Shown here piece after piece: positions 43,357 through 52,324 of a DNA stretch of 64,000 nt. The DNA comes from Edaphobacter modestus (lineage in GTDB: Bacteria > Acidobacteriota > Terriglobia > Terriglobales > Acidobacteriaceae): positions 4,278,001 to 4,342,000 of the forward strand of contig NZ_SHKW01000001.1 in assembly GCF_004217555.1 (NCBI RefSeq), given 5' to 3'. The notes under the pieces are model-generated. The model saw nothing but the letters and a program-made list of their open reading frames with translations. It made no database searches and was not told where the DNA came from. Numbering within the stretch: the stretch's first letter is position 1; each line of letters starts with the position of its first letter. Position numbers and translations under genes: made by a program.

Positions 43357-44310
43357 ATGATTGTTCGAGACCGATTGCCGTTGAACCGCATCTGGCCACA
43401 GGCATGGAAGCGGCTACTTATTTTGCTGGTCTTTGACTGCACAGTCGCGGTGGTGTACTCGGTCCTTCATCACAAATGGATTTCGCTGAACGGGCTTCCG
43501 GTCGCTCCGCTGGCCTCGGCCCTTACGATCTTTCTGGCTTTTCGCACGAACGCGGCCTATGGACGCTGGTGGGAGGCGCGGCAGCTCTGGGGGCAGCTGG
43601 TCAATTCATCGCGTGCTCTGGCCAAGCAGTTTCTGACCATGCTGGATGATGAGACGGAAGATTCAGGTCGAACTCCTCTAAGGAACACTCTTGTTCTGCA
43701 CCAGATTATGTTCGCCCATGCGCTTCGTTGCCACCTTCGAAAGCAGACTGCGCTGCCGGAGGTGCGGACGCTCCTGGGGGATGCCGCCGCCGAGGAGCTG
43801 AGTGTCTACAAAAATATACCAGCGGCGCTTGTGCTGCGCATGGGAAGCTTGCTGCGGCAGGCTCGCAACGAGGGCATGCTCGACAGCTTCCGCTGGACAG
43901 CGATCGACGAAAATCTTACGGCACTGACGAACATTCAGGGAGCCTGTGAGCGCATCAAGAACACGCCACTTCCTCGCCAGTTCGACTATCTTCCCAGCGT
44001 TTTGCTGGATGCCTTTTGCTGGCTACTGCCCCTGGCAATTGTGGAAGACCTGGGACTGATGACGCCCATTGCCAGCGTGCTGATCAGCTTCACGTTTATA
44101 GCGGCAGATCTGATGAGCCGCGAGATTTCGAACCCATTCGACAACACCATTCACGACACCCCGATGACCTCTCTTTCGCGAACCATCGAGCTCAATCTGC
44201 GCGAACAGATGAAAGAGACGGACCGGCAACGTGGGTGGAAAGAAGGTGCGAGACACATTCGGTCGCGGGCTGTCTCGGATGTCATGCCGGTTGATGGATT
44301 TGTGTTTTAG
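43357..44310 (+). CDS. Bestrophin-family anion channel-like protein
   Basis: A 317-residue bestrophin (UPF0187) protein. Diagnostic are the N-terminal RLPLNRIWPQAWKRLLILL, the pore-helix motif ALTIFLAFRTNAAYGRWWEA and the later PTPY/DLM-like region DLMSREISNPFDNTIHDTP. Four helices are visible. Bacterial homologues conduct cations or anions; function in this organism unknown. It is followed after 34 bp by the universal stress gene and may be in one transcript, together suggesting a stress or ion response unit. It is divergent from the PAS kinase across 152 bp. Confidence 0.93.
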   Translation: MIVRDRLPLNRIWPQAWKRLLILLVFDCTVAVVYSVLHHKWISLNGLPVAPLASALTIFLAFRTNAAYGRWWEARQLWGQLVNSSRALAKQFLTMLDDETEDSGRTPLRNTLVLHQIMFAHALRCHLRKQTALPEVRTLLGDAAAEELSVYKNIPAALVLRMGSLLRQARNEGMLDSFRWTAIDENLTALTNIQGACERIKNTPLPRQFDYLPSVLLDAFCWLLPLAIVEDLGLMTPIASVLISFTFIAADLMSREISNPFDNTIHDTPMTSLSRTIELNLREQMKETDRQRGWKEGARHIRSRAVSDVMPVDGFVF

Positions 44311-44344
44311 GAAGGGGCTTCTGGCCCCAAAGGAAGGAAACGCC

Positions 44345-45220
44345 ATGCTTCAGAGAGAAACGGAGATTGTATTCGCCACGGATTTTTCCGATTCAAGCCA
44401 CGCGGTGATTCCGACCGTGGCACAGTGGGTGGACACGCTGGACGCTAAGCTGACGCTGCTTCATATCTACGATCCGAAGAAGACGCTGTATCGAGAAGCA
44501 GAGATACTGCTGCGGTCGTTCTTCGCGGAGGCGGATAACTATCAGCATTGCGACCGGGTCCTGATGAGCGGCGACCCTTGCGAGGGGATCGCCGCCTACT
44601 GCGAACGCCGCCCGAACATTCTGCTGATGCTTCCTCCCAGCGATCTGACCGGACTGCCGCGCCCCTGGCATCGCTCCTTGCGTGCACGGCTGATCAAGCG
44701 TCTTTCGGTGCCCATCTGGACTCTGGGAAGAATCAACGTTGGCGACAGCTCGCCCTCGGCTGATCGCCACATCGGCGTCTGGCTCGGGGATCCCGAAGAA
44801 GGTCTGTCGCATCTGCAGCAGGCGGCGCAATACGTCTCGGGAACTGGTGGTACGCTGCACCTGCTGCACGTTGTAGATGAGATCAATGAGGGCTCGATGC
44901 TCAAGCCTCTTCTCTCGACGGCACCCATGGGAGAAGAGACTGCCGATGCCTGGCTTCGAGACATTGCCGGCACGCTTGACCTGGATTGCAATGTAGAGGT
45001 GCATGTTGCGCAGGGAAGAGTTTCTCGTGAGCTTCCGCAGCTTCTCCGTCGCAGCGGAGCCGACATGCTGGTTCTAAGCCAGCATAGCGCGGTGAATCGC
45101 AGCTGGCTGGGACCTGAAATCAACCCGGTCTTCAAACGGTGCACGATCAGTCTTGTCTGCGTTCCGTATTACTCGAGATTTGAGGAACTTCACAAGCAAC
45201 TGGCGGAATCTGCGGCTTAG
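44345..45220 (+). CDS. Tandem universal stress protein
   Basis: Two UspA domains in one 291-residue chain. The first starts EIVFATDFSDSSHAVIP (residues 6-22) and the second HIGVWLGDPEEGLSHLQQA with ADMLVLSQHS near its end. The second domain lacks an obvious full ATP-binding G-2x-G-9x-G(S/T) motif; ADMLVLSQHSAVNRSW shows only a partial one. ATG at 44345 with AAAGGAAGG 7 nt upstream. The position after the bestrophin gene suggests an operon. Role in stress resistance is inferred from the family. Confidence 0.87.
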   Translation: MLQRETEIVFATDFSDSSHAVIPTVAQWVDTLDAKLTLLHIYDPKKTLYREAEILLRSFFAEADNYQHCDRVLMSGDPCEGIAAYCERRPNILLMLPPSDLTGLPRPWHRSLRARLIKRLSVPIWTLGRINVGDSSPSADRHIGVWLGDPEEGLSHLQQAAQYVSGTGGTLHLLHVVDEINEGSMLKPLLSTAPMGEETADAWLRDIAGTLDLDCNVEVHVAQGRVSRELPQLLRRSGADMLVLSQHSAVNRSWLGPEINPVFKRCTISLVCVPYYSRFEELHKQLAESAA

Positions 45221-45912
45221 GCTCTCTGTCGGATGCACTCAAGCGATGAAATGCGGAGAGGAACGTGACGGTTCCTTTCCGCAAGGGGTCGATATCTCGA
45301 TATTTTTAGTAGTCACCGCTTTGAGCATTCTGCGATTCAGGTGACGAAGAGGACGAAGCGGCCGGTTACAGCATCCGCTCGCCTGTTTTATGAATGCTGA
45401 AAGCATCATTCTCTAATAGCTTGGTGTCCATCATCAGCGCCTGCTCGTCTCCGCCATGCGAGCGGTGGCAGCGTGAATTGGAAGATCTCGCCGCTGTTGA
45501 CGACGAGCAGCAGAGCCGCGTTTTCCACGCGTATCTGAATTGCTGTCTTGAGATTTTCGCCTGTCAGGCTGTCACTTAGAATGGCCGCGCTGGCGGAGCT
45601 GACCGGCCCTGAATCTCGCGTGAGTGATAGCACCGGACTGTCTCCGAAGACGTAAATTAGGTTGCTTCCGCGAGGAAAAATATTTTCCTATTCCCTAGCG
45701 AAATATTTTCAACGGCACTCTCCTTTCTTTCAATTAGCCCCGAATCACTTGCGATGTGTATGAATTCATAGGGTTTTCTATCATCCTTGCGCTTTGGCGA
45801 TAAACGTGCTTTCTGCCAGTGCACATGCGTAGGTTGCGAAGAGCGCCAGTGGGAATTTTGCCCAAAGGAGCAATCAACGCACGAATTCAAACAGAAAGCC
45901 GGGTCTCTTCTC
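45221..45912. other. Long intergenic region before the TonB receptor
   Basis: Except for the low-confidence minus-strand frame listed at 45406-45633 there is no gene. A plus-strand in-frame extension of the receptor from 45787 (TTG) is cysteine-rich and looks non-coding. AT-rich DNA at 45660-45790 probably contains promoters. Confidence 0.4.
45406..45633 (-). CDS. Hypothetical protein or gene remnant
   Basis: Starting with GTG at 45633, the 75-residue frame has a protein-like stretch: SGPVSSASAAILSDSLTGEN then LKTAIQIRVENAALLLVVNS and EIFQFTLPPLAW. The frame stays open about 60 nt further upstream without a start codon, reading NIFPRGSNLIYVFGDSPV, so it may be a piece of a longer gene whose ends are lost. 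No family recognised; no ribosome binding site. Confidence 0.3.
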   Translation of the reverse strand: MLSLTRDSGPVSSASAAILSDSLTGENLKTAIQIRVENAALLLVVNSGEIFQFTLPPLAWRRRAGADDGHQAIRE

Positions 45913-48204
45913 ATGCTGAGCTACAATTTTTCTCCATTCCCTCGCAGTCTGTGTGCAGTTGCAACTCTCCTATTCGCTTCCCCTAGTGCATTTCCTCAGG
46001 CAGATTCAGGCGCATCGAGTTTTGAACAAATCACGATATCAAGTGAATTGCGAACGAGCAAACCGTGTTTTGTAGGCATGGCCGATATCGTTGCAGGTTG
46101 TGAAGAGGAGAGTGTTGTGCTGAATACTTACTCCCCTAAGCCGTCTGCAATGCTACCTCCTGAGATACCCTCCATCGTGAACACCTCCACGTCCGCAGAG
46201 ACCGAGGCTCGTCCGAAAGATGGCGTCGGTGTAGTGAAAACCGAAATCAAAGTAGTTGCAACGCAATCTGAGAGCAGCGAGGGGTTCGAAAGGAGAATCA
46301 CCCCAAAAGAGATCGAGACATCTGCTGGAACCTTTGGCGACCCATCGCGATTCATGCAGATGCTGCCCGGGATTGTTTCGGACAACGATAAGTTCAATGA
46401 CTTTATCGTTCGGGGCGGGAACTCGCAGGAGACCCTCTTTATCGTCGACAACATTGAGATGCCATCGATTAATCAGCTTGCTCTCTCCAATACGACCGGC
46501 GGTTTTGTCTCGATGATCGATAACAAGGCGATTCAGCAGATGACTTTACACACCGATACTTATGACAGCAAATACGATCAGCGACTGTCGGCGGTAGTCG
46601 AGATATCGACAACCAAAGATGAGAGAACTGTCCCACATGCCGAAGTGGAGCTAGGGATGGCTGGAGTTGGAGGTTCCATCGGGCGGCCTTGGGGGACGGA
46701 CGGATCTATGTTTCTCTCTGGCCGCCAAAGCATCCTTCATCTGTTGACCAATGATATCGGCATGAATGGCGTCCCGATCTATAACAACAGTTTGTTTCGG
46801 GCGGACAAGCGCATCGACGATAGAAATAAGTTGTGGGGACTCTCGGTAACAGGAGTCGACTCGATTAGTATCCATCCGAACCCAATGAATAGATGGCAGA
46901 CCAATCCTTATGACATTGCCTATAAAGGCTGGAGGAATACCACTGGGCTCAACTGGCAGCATGTCTTTTCCAAAGGATCGTTCGGAGTCCTGAGCCTTGC
47001 TAATTCAGAACAATCACAATCGTTACGTGAAAATGCGCAGTTGCTGGCGGACGCAACAGTCTATGCAGAAGACACAAGAGATGGAATTACGAGAGCAAAA
47101 TTTGATGGCACGATTCAGGCAAAGTCCTGGCTGACTATTACAGCTGGCGTTCGGACGGCAGTAAACCGAACGAACTATCGGGTGGATCAACCACTAGGAC
47201 TTCAGAATCCTTATAGCGAGAGTGCAGCACCGGTAAATGCGATGTCGCTCAATCGTAATTTTTCTACATTTTCCTCTGCGGAATATAGTCAGGCTGCATT
47301 CTTACTTCCACGCGGGATGAAAGTGGTAGTTGGCCAGAGGCTTTCACAGTGGGCAATTTTGGGAAGCAAGGCCTGGACCCCAAAGGCTCTGTTGATGATG
47401 CCGATCTTCGGCAGAGTTGCGCATATCGGCTATGCCGAGTATGCACAGCTTCCTCCTTCGCTCTACATTCTCGCATTCAACAACCAGGCTTCGTTGCAGC
47501 CGATTCGATCACGACATATCACTGGCGGATTTGAAATTGTGAACTTTCAACGCACACGAATTTCAGTAGAGGCGTATCAAAAGCGCTATTCGGACTATCC
47601 AGTTGCCGTCAACTTTCCACAGCTCTCGTTGGCGAATATCACGAACACCTTCGGGCAGGCTTTTCTCATGTTTCCTATGACCAGCAAGGGCCTAGGTTTA
47701 GCCCGAGGTGTCGAACTGGGATTGGATTACAGACTATCTTCCAGATTGACCCTCACCAGTGCCGTCACCTATTCAAGAAACTGGTATTCAGGATTGGATG
47801 GTGTGCTTCGTCGAGGCAGCTTCGATCTTCCCTTCGTGGCCAATATTGCAGGAAATATTCGATTGAGGGGAAACATGATTATGTCATCCCGTTACAGCGT
47901 GGCTTCGGGCAAGCCCTACACGCCGGATAATCTTCTCCTGAGCACAATGCAAAACCGAGATGTCTATGATCTTTCAAAAATCAACGCGTCGCGGGCGGCA
48001 GCATATAGCCGACTAGACTTTCGGCTGGAGCAAAGTCATTCCTTGAGGCGGGGAACGTTCACCTGGCATGTTGGCCTCCAGAATGCTTTGGGAACAAGCA
48101 ACTTCTACTCCTATGAATGGCGGCCACGGGCGAACGGAGCCGGCGTCCTTGCTCAGGAACAGATGCCGAGATTCCCAGACGGCGGATTCAAATATGCCTT
48201 CTGA
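45913..48204 (+). CDS. TonB-dependent outer-membrane receptor
   Basis: Outer-membrane beta-barrel with an N-terminal plug. A signal peptide is at about 1-30 (SLCAVATLLFASPSAFPQ). The plug domain is visible at about 150-250: GDPSRFMQMLPGIVSDNDKF, NDFIVRGGNSQETLFIVDN and the following QLALSNTTGGFVSMIDNKAI. The barrel follows, ending in Phe (GGFKYAF), the usual terminal residue. With 763 residues it lacks the N-terminal carboxypeptidase-regulatory domain typical of Oar-like acidobacterial receptors. The start at 45913 is chosen for the signal peptide; the earlier TTG would add a Cys-rich, non-secretory leader. Substrate not predictable. Unlike the receptor at 52325-55060, this one is intact. Confidence 0.85.
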   Translation: MLSYNFSPFPRSLCAVATLLFASPSAFPQADSGASSFEQITISSELRTSKPCFVGMADIVAGCEEESVVLNTYSPKPSAMLPPEIPSIVNTSTSAETEARPKDGVGVVKTEIKVVATQSESSEGFERRITPKEIETSAGTFGDPSRFMQMLPGIVSDNDKFNDFIVRGGNSQETLFIVDNIEMPSINQLALSNTTGGFVSMIDNKAIQQMTLHTDTYDSKYDQRLSAVVEISTTKDERTVPHAEVELGMAGVGGSIGRPWGTDGSMFLSGRQSILHLLTNDIGMNGVPIYNNSLFRADKRIDDRNKLWGLSVTGVDSISIHPNPMNRWQTNPYDIAYKGWRNTTGLNWQHVFSKGSFGVLSLANSEQSQSLRENAQLLADATVYAEDTRDGITRAKFDGTIQAKSWLTITAGVRTAVNRTNYRVDQPLGLQNPYSESAAPVNAMSLNRNFSTFSSAEYSQAAFLLPRGMKVVVGQRLSQWAILGSKAWTPKALLMMPIFGRVAHIGYAEYAQLPPSLYILAFNNQASLQPIRSRHITGGFEIVNFQRTRISVEAYQKRYSDYPVAVNFPQLSLANITNTFGQAFLMFPMTSKGLGLARGVELGLDYRLSSRLTLTSAVTYSRNWYSGLDGVLRRGSFDLPFVANIAGNIRLRGNMIMSSRYSVASGKPYTPDNLLLSTMQNRDVYDLSKINASRAAAYSRLDFRLEQSHSLRRGTFTWHVGLQNALGTSNFYSYEWRPRANGAGVLAQEQMPRFPDGGFKYAF

Positions 48205-48242
48205 ATTGGCTCCTGTCCTCATAAAGTGAGGACAGGGAAGCC

Positions 48243-49700
48243 TTAGAAATGAAAGATTATGTCCGTCGCGAACGTTAACTGATTCGTCCGTGTTCCCTTG
48301 TCATAGGCCTTGCGGTCCCAGGCATGATCGAACCGTAGCTCCGGTCTTATCTGTACCGTCGATCCAACCCAGTGGCTCAGCATGAGCGTGGCCTCGCTGT
48401 ACTTCGTTGCATATCCCGTCCGCTGGCCCTTTTTGTCATTCAAAAAATCGCTACGGAATGATGCGAAATCGTGTGGTGAGAGCTGCTTGTTGATGTAGTT
48501 CACCATCGCCCACTCTGGCGCAAGGCAGGTCTGCAGGCCAGGTCTGCAATTCGCACCGTTTGTTCCTTTCTCGGGCGCGATTGACCCGGTCACACTCGGC
48601 ACATCTCTCTGGTACATCGCATACATCTCCGTCGCCATATGCCAGGTGCTTCCAAACTTGTGATACCAGGTGCTGTCATACATCTGCAGATTATTGAACG
48701 CATACTTGCCGTCATTGATTCCGTTTGCACACAAATAGAAGTTGTCGTTCACACTCGTCGTCGTATAGCTCATACATCCCATGAACGACGGCTTGGCGTC
48801 CTCGGTCCATAGCGCTACATCATGACTCCCCGAAATCCCGACCTGCACCACCCACCGATCGTTCGCCTGGATCGTCGCCAGCACGCCCGTGTCGGTAAAC
48901 GGGTCCACGGCATACAGCAGTGAGTGGCTGAAGATGTAGTTGTTCGGCGTCAACTGCGCTTCGATTCCAGGAATGGAGATAAACCGCCCCGCTCGCACGT
49001 TCATTCCCTTCGCCACATGCGGAAAGTACACGTCCACATACTCCAGCACCGGGTCGAACCCGTACTGCCTATCGTGATCCAGCAACTGGCTACTGAAGTA
49101 GCCCTTGTTTGTCGTCGACCGATAATCGGTCCCGAAGAACCCTGTCAAATGAAATCCCCAGTCGATATGGTCACGCTGCACCGAATCTGGCAACCGCTCG
49201 ACATATAGCACCGCTTGGCCCAGTTCTACGCGGTTCGAATAAATATCGTTCGTCTCCGGATAGTTCCTGTCGCGCGACGTCGTTACGTTCGCGGTCGGCT
49301 CAATCCACCCATAGACTTTTGTCCGCCGCGTAGCTCCATCGATTGCGGTCTGCAGCGGATATACGTTTCCGTCTGACTCGCCGATCGTCGGCGATCCACC
49401 GTAGGACCAGTCCGAGTTGGGAAACGGCGGAGAACTCAACGGCGAAGGCAGCCCCCGCCGCGCCGCCGCCGGCCCAACTGCCGCGGCGCCCTTCCAATCC
49501 TTACTATAAAACTCTACCCACCGCTCCAAAAAATTCTGTGTGCCATTCGCCGTTGCCGAGGTGCTAGTCGATGGCGCGTTCGGAACCTGCTGTGCCTTGG
49601 CGCAAGATACACCAATGACCGAAATACCGACAATTCCTATTACCGCCAATCTCCTCAAGAATCCTCCAACATTCCCTACGCCATACGAGACTTCGTTCAA
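48243..49700 (-). CDS. OmpL47/porin-2-type outer-membrane beta-barrel protein
   Basis: The 485-residue protein starts at TTG (GGGAAG upstream). A hydrophobic signal (FLRRLAVIGIVGISVIGVSC) is followed by a Pro/Ser-rich linker and beta strands, e.g. KVYGWIEPTANVTTSRDRNY, RVELGQAVLYVERLPDS and HIDWGFHLTGFFGTDYR. It ends TNQLTFATDIIFHF with the C-terminal Phe expected of an outer-membrane barrel. The sequence resembles the DUF1597/putative beta-barrel porin-2 proteins of acidobacteria. A shrunken relative survives at 55231-55442. Transcribed toward the end of the TonB receptor; the two genes are convergent. Confidence 0.8.
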   Translation of the reverse strand: MNEVSYGVGNVGGFLRRLAVIGIVGISVIGVSCAKAQQVPNAPSTSTSATANGTQNFLERWVEFYSKDWKGAAAVGPAAARRGLPSPLSSPPFPNSDWSYGGSPTIGESDGNVYPLQTAIDGATRRTKVYGWIEPTANVTTSRDRNYPETNDIYSNRVELGQAVLYVERLPDSVQRDHIDWGFHLTGFFGTDYRSTTNKGYFSSQLLDHDRQYGFDPVLEYVDVYFPHVAKGMNVRAGRFISIPGIEAQLTPNNYIFSHSLLYAVDPFTDTGVLATIQANDRWVVQVGISGSHDVALWTEDAKPSFMGCMSYTTTSVNDNFYLCANGINDGKYAFNNLQMYDSTWYHKFGSTWHMATEMYAMYQRDVPSVTGSIAPEKGTNGANCRPGLQTCLAPEWAMVNYINKQLSPHDFASFRSDFLNDKKGQRTGYATKYSEATLMLSHWVGSTVQIRPELRFDHAWDRKAYDKGTRTNQLTFATDIIFHF

Positions 49701-50065
49701 GACTACTTCCCGAAAATACGCCTCTAAAGGCCCTGCTGTATGGGATGCCGCAGATGAAATCTGTTAAGAATGATTTTGTTCTGTCGTCCGGTGCTCGATT
49801 TCTGGTCCACACCTGCTGTTCTAACCGCGGCAGATGACTGCAGGGCTTGCGCTACTCAGCGAAGTAGGTTCCAGCGGTCGATATTCCGCTACGCTGTGTG
49901 CTTTCCGAACACGTTCCCGCAACTGTTTCCGCGGGCATGAATAATTCCGCATTCAGAACGTCAAAGCGGCATCACGGTGATTCCAGCAAGAAGAAGAGAA
50001 CGATGCCGCTAAGAGCAATCCTACCTCTCTGATCTTGCGCTCAGAGGCAAGGGGAAGACATAAGG
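49701..50065. other. Intergenic region
   Basis: 365 bp between the porin start (minus) and the end of the KdpE-like gene (minus), so it must hold the porin promoter. No gene is supported. Nothing else of note is visible. Confidence 0.45.
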
Positions 50066-50764
50066 TCATGAAGCTGGCTGCTGAAATCTATAACCGACAT
50101 AGTTCTCAGTTAATAGGTACTGCGGCGTTGCGGGATCATCTTCAATCTTGCGGCGCAGCTGGCTTATGTATGTGCGGAGGTATTCTCTTTCATTCCCGTA
50201 CTCCTGCCCCCAGACTTCGGTGAGAAGTTTATGGTGAGCGATTGGATTTCCGGCATGGCGCATTAAGATATGCATCAACTCAAATTCTTTAGGAGTCATA
50301 TGAATCTCGACTCCTTTTTTCGTTATGCGATGGGCCGTCGGATCGATCCGTAGATCGCCGACCTCGATCGCCTGATCTTCTTTCTCATCCGGCTGACGCA
50401 TTCGCCGCACCCCTGCGCGTATGCGAGCGGCAAGCTCCGGCAGGCCAAAGGGTTTCGTCACATAGTCGTCTGCACCTGCGTCCAGTGCTGCAATCTTGTC
50501 TTCGTCACGGTCTCGTACAGTAAGCACGATGATTGGTAGCTTGGGATATGTATTACGGATCTTCTCGCAAGCTGAGATGCCACCCATTCCAGGCATGTTC
50601 AGATCGAGCAAAACGATTTCAAACTTGTGGTTTCTGAGTTCAGCCAACGCCATTTCCCCGTTGGCCGCCTGCATCACCTCGAAGCCCAATGCCTGTAAGG
50701 TACTCGTCAGGCTGTGCCTCAGCGCACTGTCGTCTTCGACAATCAAAACAATTCCTTGATTCAA
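50066..50764 (-). CDS. KdpE-like OmpR-family response regulator
   Basis: 232 residues: receiver domain with VLIVEDDSALRHSLTSTL, phosphoacceptor D54 (IVLLDLNMPGMGG) and Lys in DDYVTKPFGLPEL, then an OmpR-type winged helix (HMTPKEFELMHILMRHAGNP, YLRTYISQLRRKIEDDP, NYVGYRFQ). The TTG start overlaps the stop of the kinase gene by 4 nt, with AGGAGATCACC ahead of it. Partner of the KdpD-like kinase. The target is unknown: no kdpFABC operon is in the window. Confidence 0.9.
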   Translation of the reverse strand: MNQGIVLIVEDDSALRHSLTSTLQALGFEVMQAANGEMALAELRNHKFEIVLLDLNMPGMGGISACEKIRNTYPKLPIIVLTVRDRDEDKIAALDAGADDYVTKPFGLPELAARIRAGVRRMRQPDEKEDQAIEVGDLRIDPTAHRITKKGVEIHMTPKEFELMHILMRHAGNPIAHHKLLTEVWGQEYGNEREYLRTYISQLRRKIEDDPATPQYLLTENYVGYRFQQPAS

Positions 50765-52200
50765 AGGTGATCTCCTTGGATGGGAATGGAAATATGAAAG
50801 GTAGTGCCCTTTTCTCGATCACTTTCAATCCAGATTCGACCCGCGTGAGCCTCCACGGCTTTTCGTGTCACCGAGAGACCGATCCCGGTTCCCGAAGCGC
50901 CGTGCTCCACGGACGGACTACGGTAGTAGCGCTCGAAGACGAGCTCGCGTTCGGCGGAAGGGATGTAAGAACCTTCATTGTGAATCGAAATAGCAAGCGA
51001 TTCCGGAAGCACGGCGATGTCGAGGCGGACCCTTGAAGATCCGGGACTGTACTTCAGCGCATTCTCGAGCAACTGCACGAGCGCCATGCGAATGAGGTCG
51101 ACATCAACCTCGGCCACTGCTGTGATATCTGAATATTTTGCGACCACGCGACTGACGTCGTATTCGACTCTCAGATCTTCGAGCACCGATTCCACCACGG
51201 GGACAAGGTCGACCTTTTTCTTCTGCAACACGAAGTCGCTCGCATCAAGCTTGGATGTGCGGAGCAGTTTGTCGGTGAGAGTCGCCAGGTGGGAAGCCTG
51301 ATTTTGTATGACCTGTGCCAACTCGCTTTGTAGCGGGGTCAACTCGCCAATTTCCTTGAGGCCAGAGCTGGAGACGAGAATCGTTGTGAGCGGAGTCTTC
51401 ACTGCGTGTGCCAAGCCGTCCAGTACTGCAGTCCTCAATTGTTCGGATACCGCTTGAGATGCAGCCACGACCTCGGCTCTGAGCGCTCTCACCCTCTCAA
51501 CATGGGTTGCAATGAGGGTTGCGATTGCGTCAGCCATCAAAGGTTCGATCGAGCCGCTAAAGTACATTGCACCCATGGGGCGGATTCCGAACCGTAGAAG
51601 TCGAATGCGTTCAGACTTTGCAGGTAGATCAGAGATTTTTTTCGCCCTGAAGGATGCCTGCAAAACTTCCAGAGTGTTCCCAGCCTCGCCCGCATACGCA
51701 AACTCCGCATCGCGTTCCAGCCAGAGCGCAACTCCTCTAAGGTGAAGTTTGTCACAGCATAGCGCACAGAACTGACCACCAACTGACGTATTCCAGTCAA
51801 TCAAGAGTGCGCTCCTGGAAAGTTCGTAGAGGGCTCTCTGCTGCCCTTCCGCTTCTTCAAGGCGATCAGCGTGACTTCGAATTCGATTCGACAGGTGACT
51901 TACCAATAGCGATACACCAGCGAAGGAGGCGAGCGCGAAGACATCCTGCGGTGAAGCGACGCGCAGGGTAAATCTGGGTTCCGTGAAGAAGTAGTCGAGG
52001 CCGATCGTCGACGACATCGCCACGGGGATGGATGCTCGAAATCCTCCCCTCCACGCAACCAGAAGGGTAACGAGCATATACAGCGGTATCGAAGCGGCAG
52101 CGGTCCCATGTTTGTACCGATAGCTCAAGGCACTAGCCGCGAAGATGAGGACTGAGCCGCCGCATCCCCAGACTACTGACCGGACTGGGACCGTCTTCAT
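50761..52200 (-). CDS. KdpD-like sensor kinase without the N-terminal KdpD domain
   Basis: Four membrane helices of the DUF4118 type at residues 9-103 (with LDYFFTEPRFTLRVASPQD as signature between helices 3 and 4), then a GAF-like region (about 120-250), a HisKA domain with H265 in LDGLAHAVKTPLTTILVS, and an HATPase with N-box QLLENALKYSPGSSRVRLD and G-box GASGTGIGLSVTRKAVEAHAG. The 479-residue protein corresponds to the C-terminal two thirds of full-length KdpD. The KdpD/USP sensory part is missing and not encoded next to it. Operon with the KdpE-like regulator. Confidence 0.92.
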   Translation of the reverse strand: MKTVPVRSVVWGCGGSVLIFAASALSYRYKHGTAAASIPLYMLVTLLVAWRGGFRASIPVAMSSTIGLDYFFTEPRFTLRVASPQDVFALASFAGVSLLVSHLSNRIRSHADRLEEAEGQQRALYELSRSALLIDWNTSVGGQFCALCCDKLHLRGVALWLERDAEFAYAGEAGNTLEVLQASFRAKKISDLPAKSERIRLLRFGIRPMGAMYFSGSIEPLMADAIATLIATHVERVRALRAEVVAASQAVSEQLRTAVLDGLAHAVKTPLTTILVSSSGLKEIGELTPLQSELAQVIQNQASHLATLTDKLLRTSKLDASDFVLQKKKVDLVPVVESVLEDLRVEYDVSRVVAKYSDITAVAEVDVDLIRMALVQLLENALKYSPGSSRVRLDIAVLPESLAISIHNEGSYIPSAERELVFERYYRSPSVEHGASGTGIGLSVTRKAVEAHAGRIWIESDREKGTTFHISIPIQGDHL

Positions 52201-52324
52201 TCCTCAAGATTAGGCAGAAATTCATAAGAAAGGCGTAAAAGGTTGGCTGTCTTTATGCCTTCCTGATACAGAATGTCTTGGAATATCTCTAGCAGACGTT
52301 GATCGGCGAGGAGATAGAACCATC

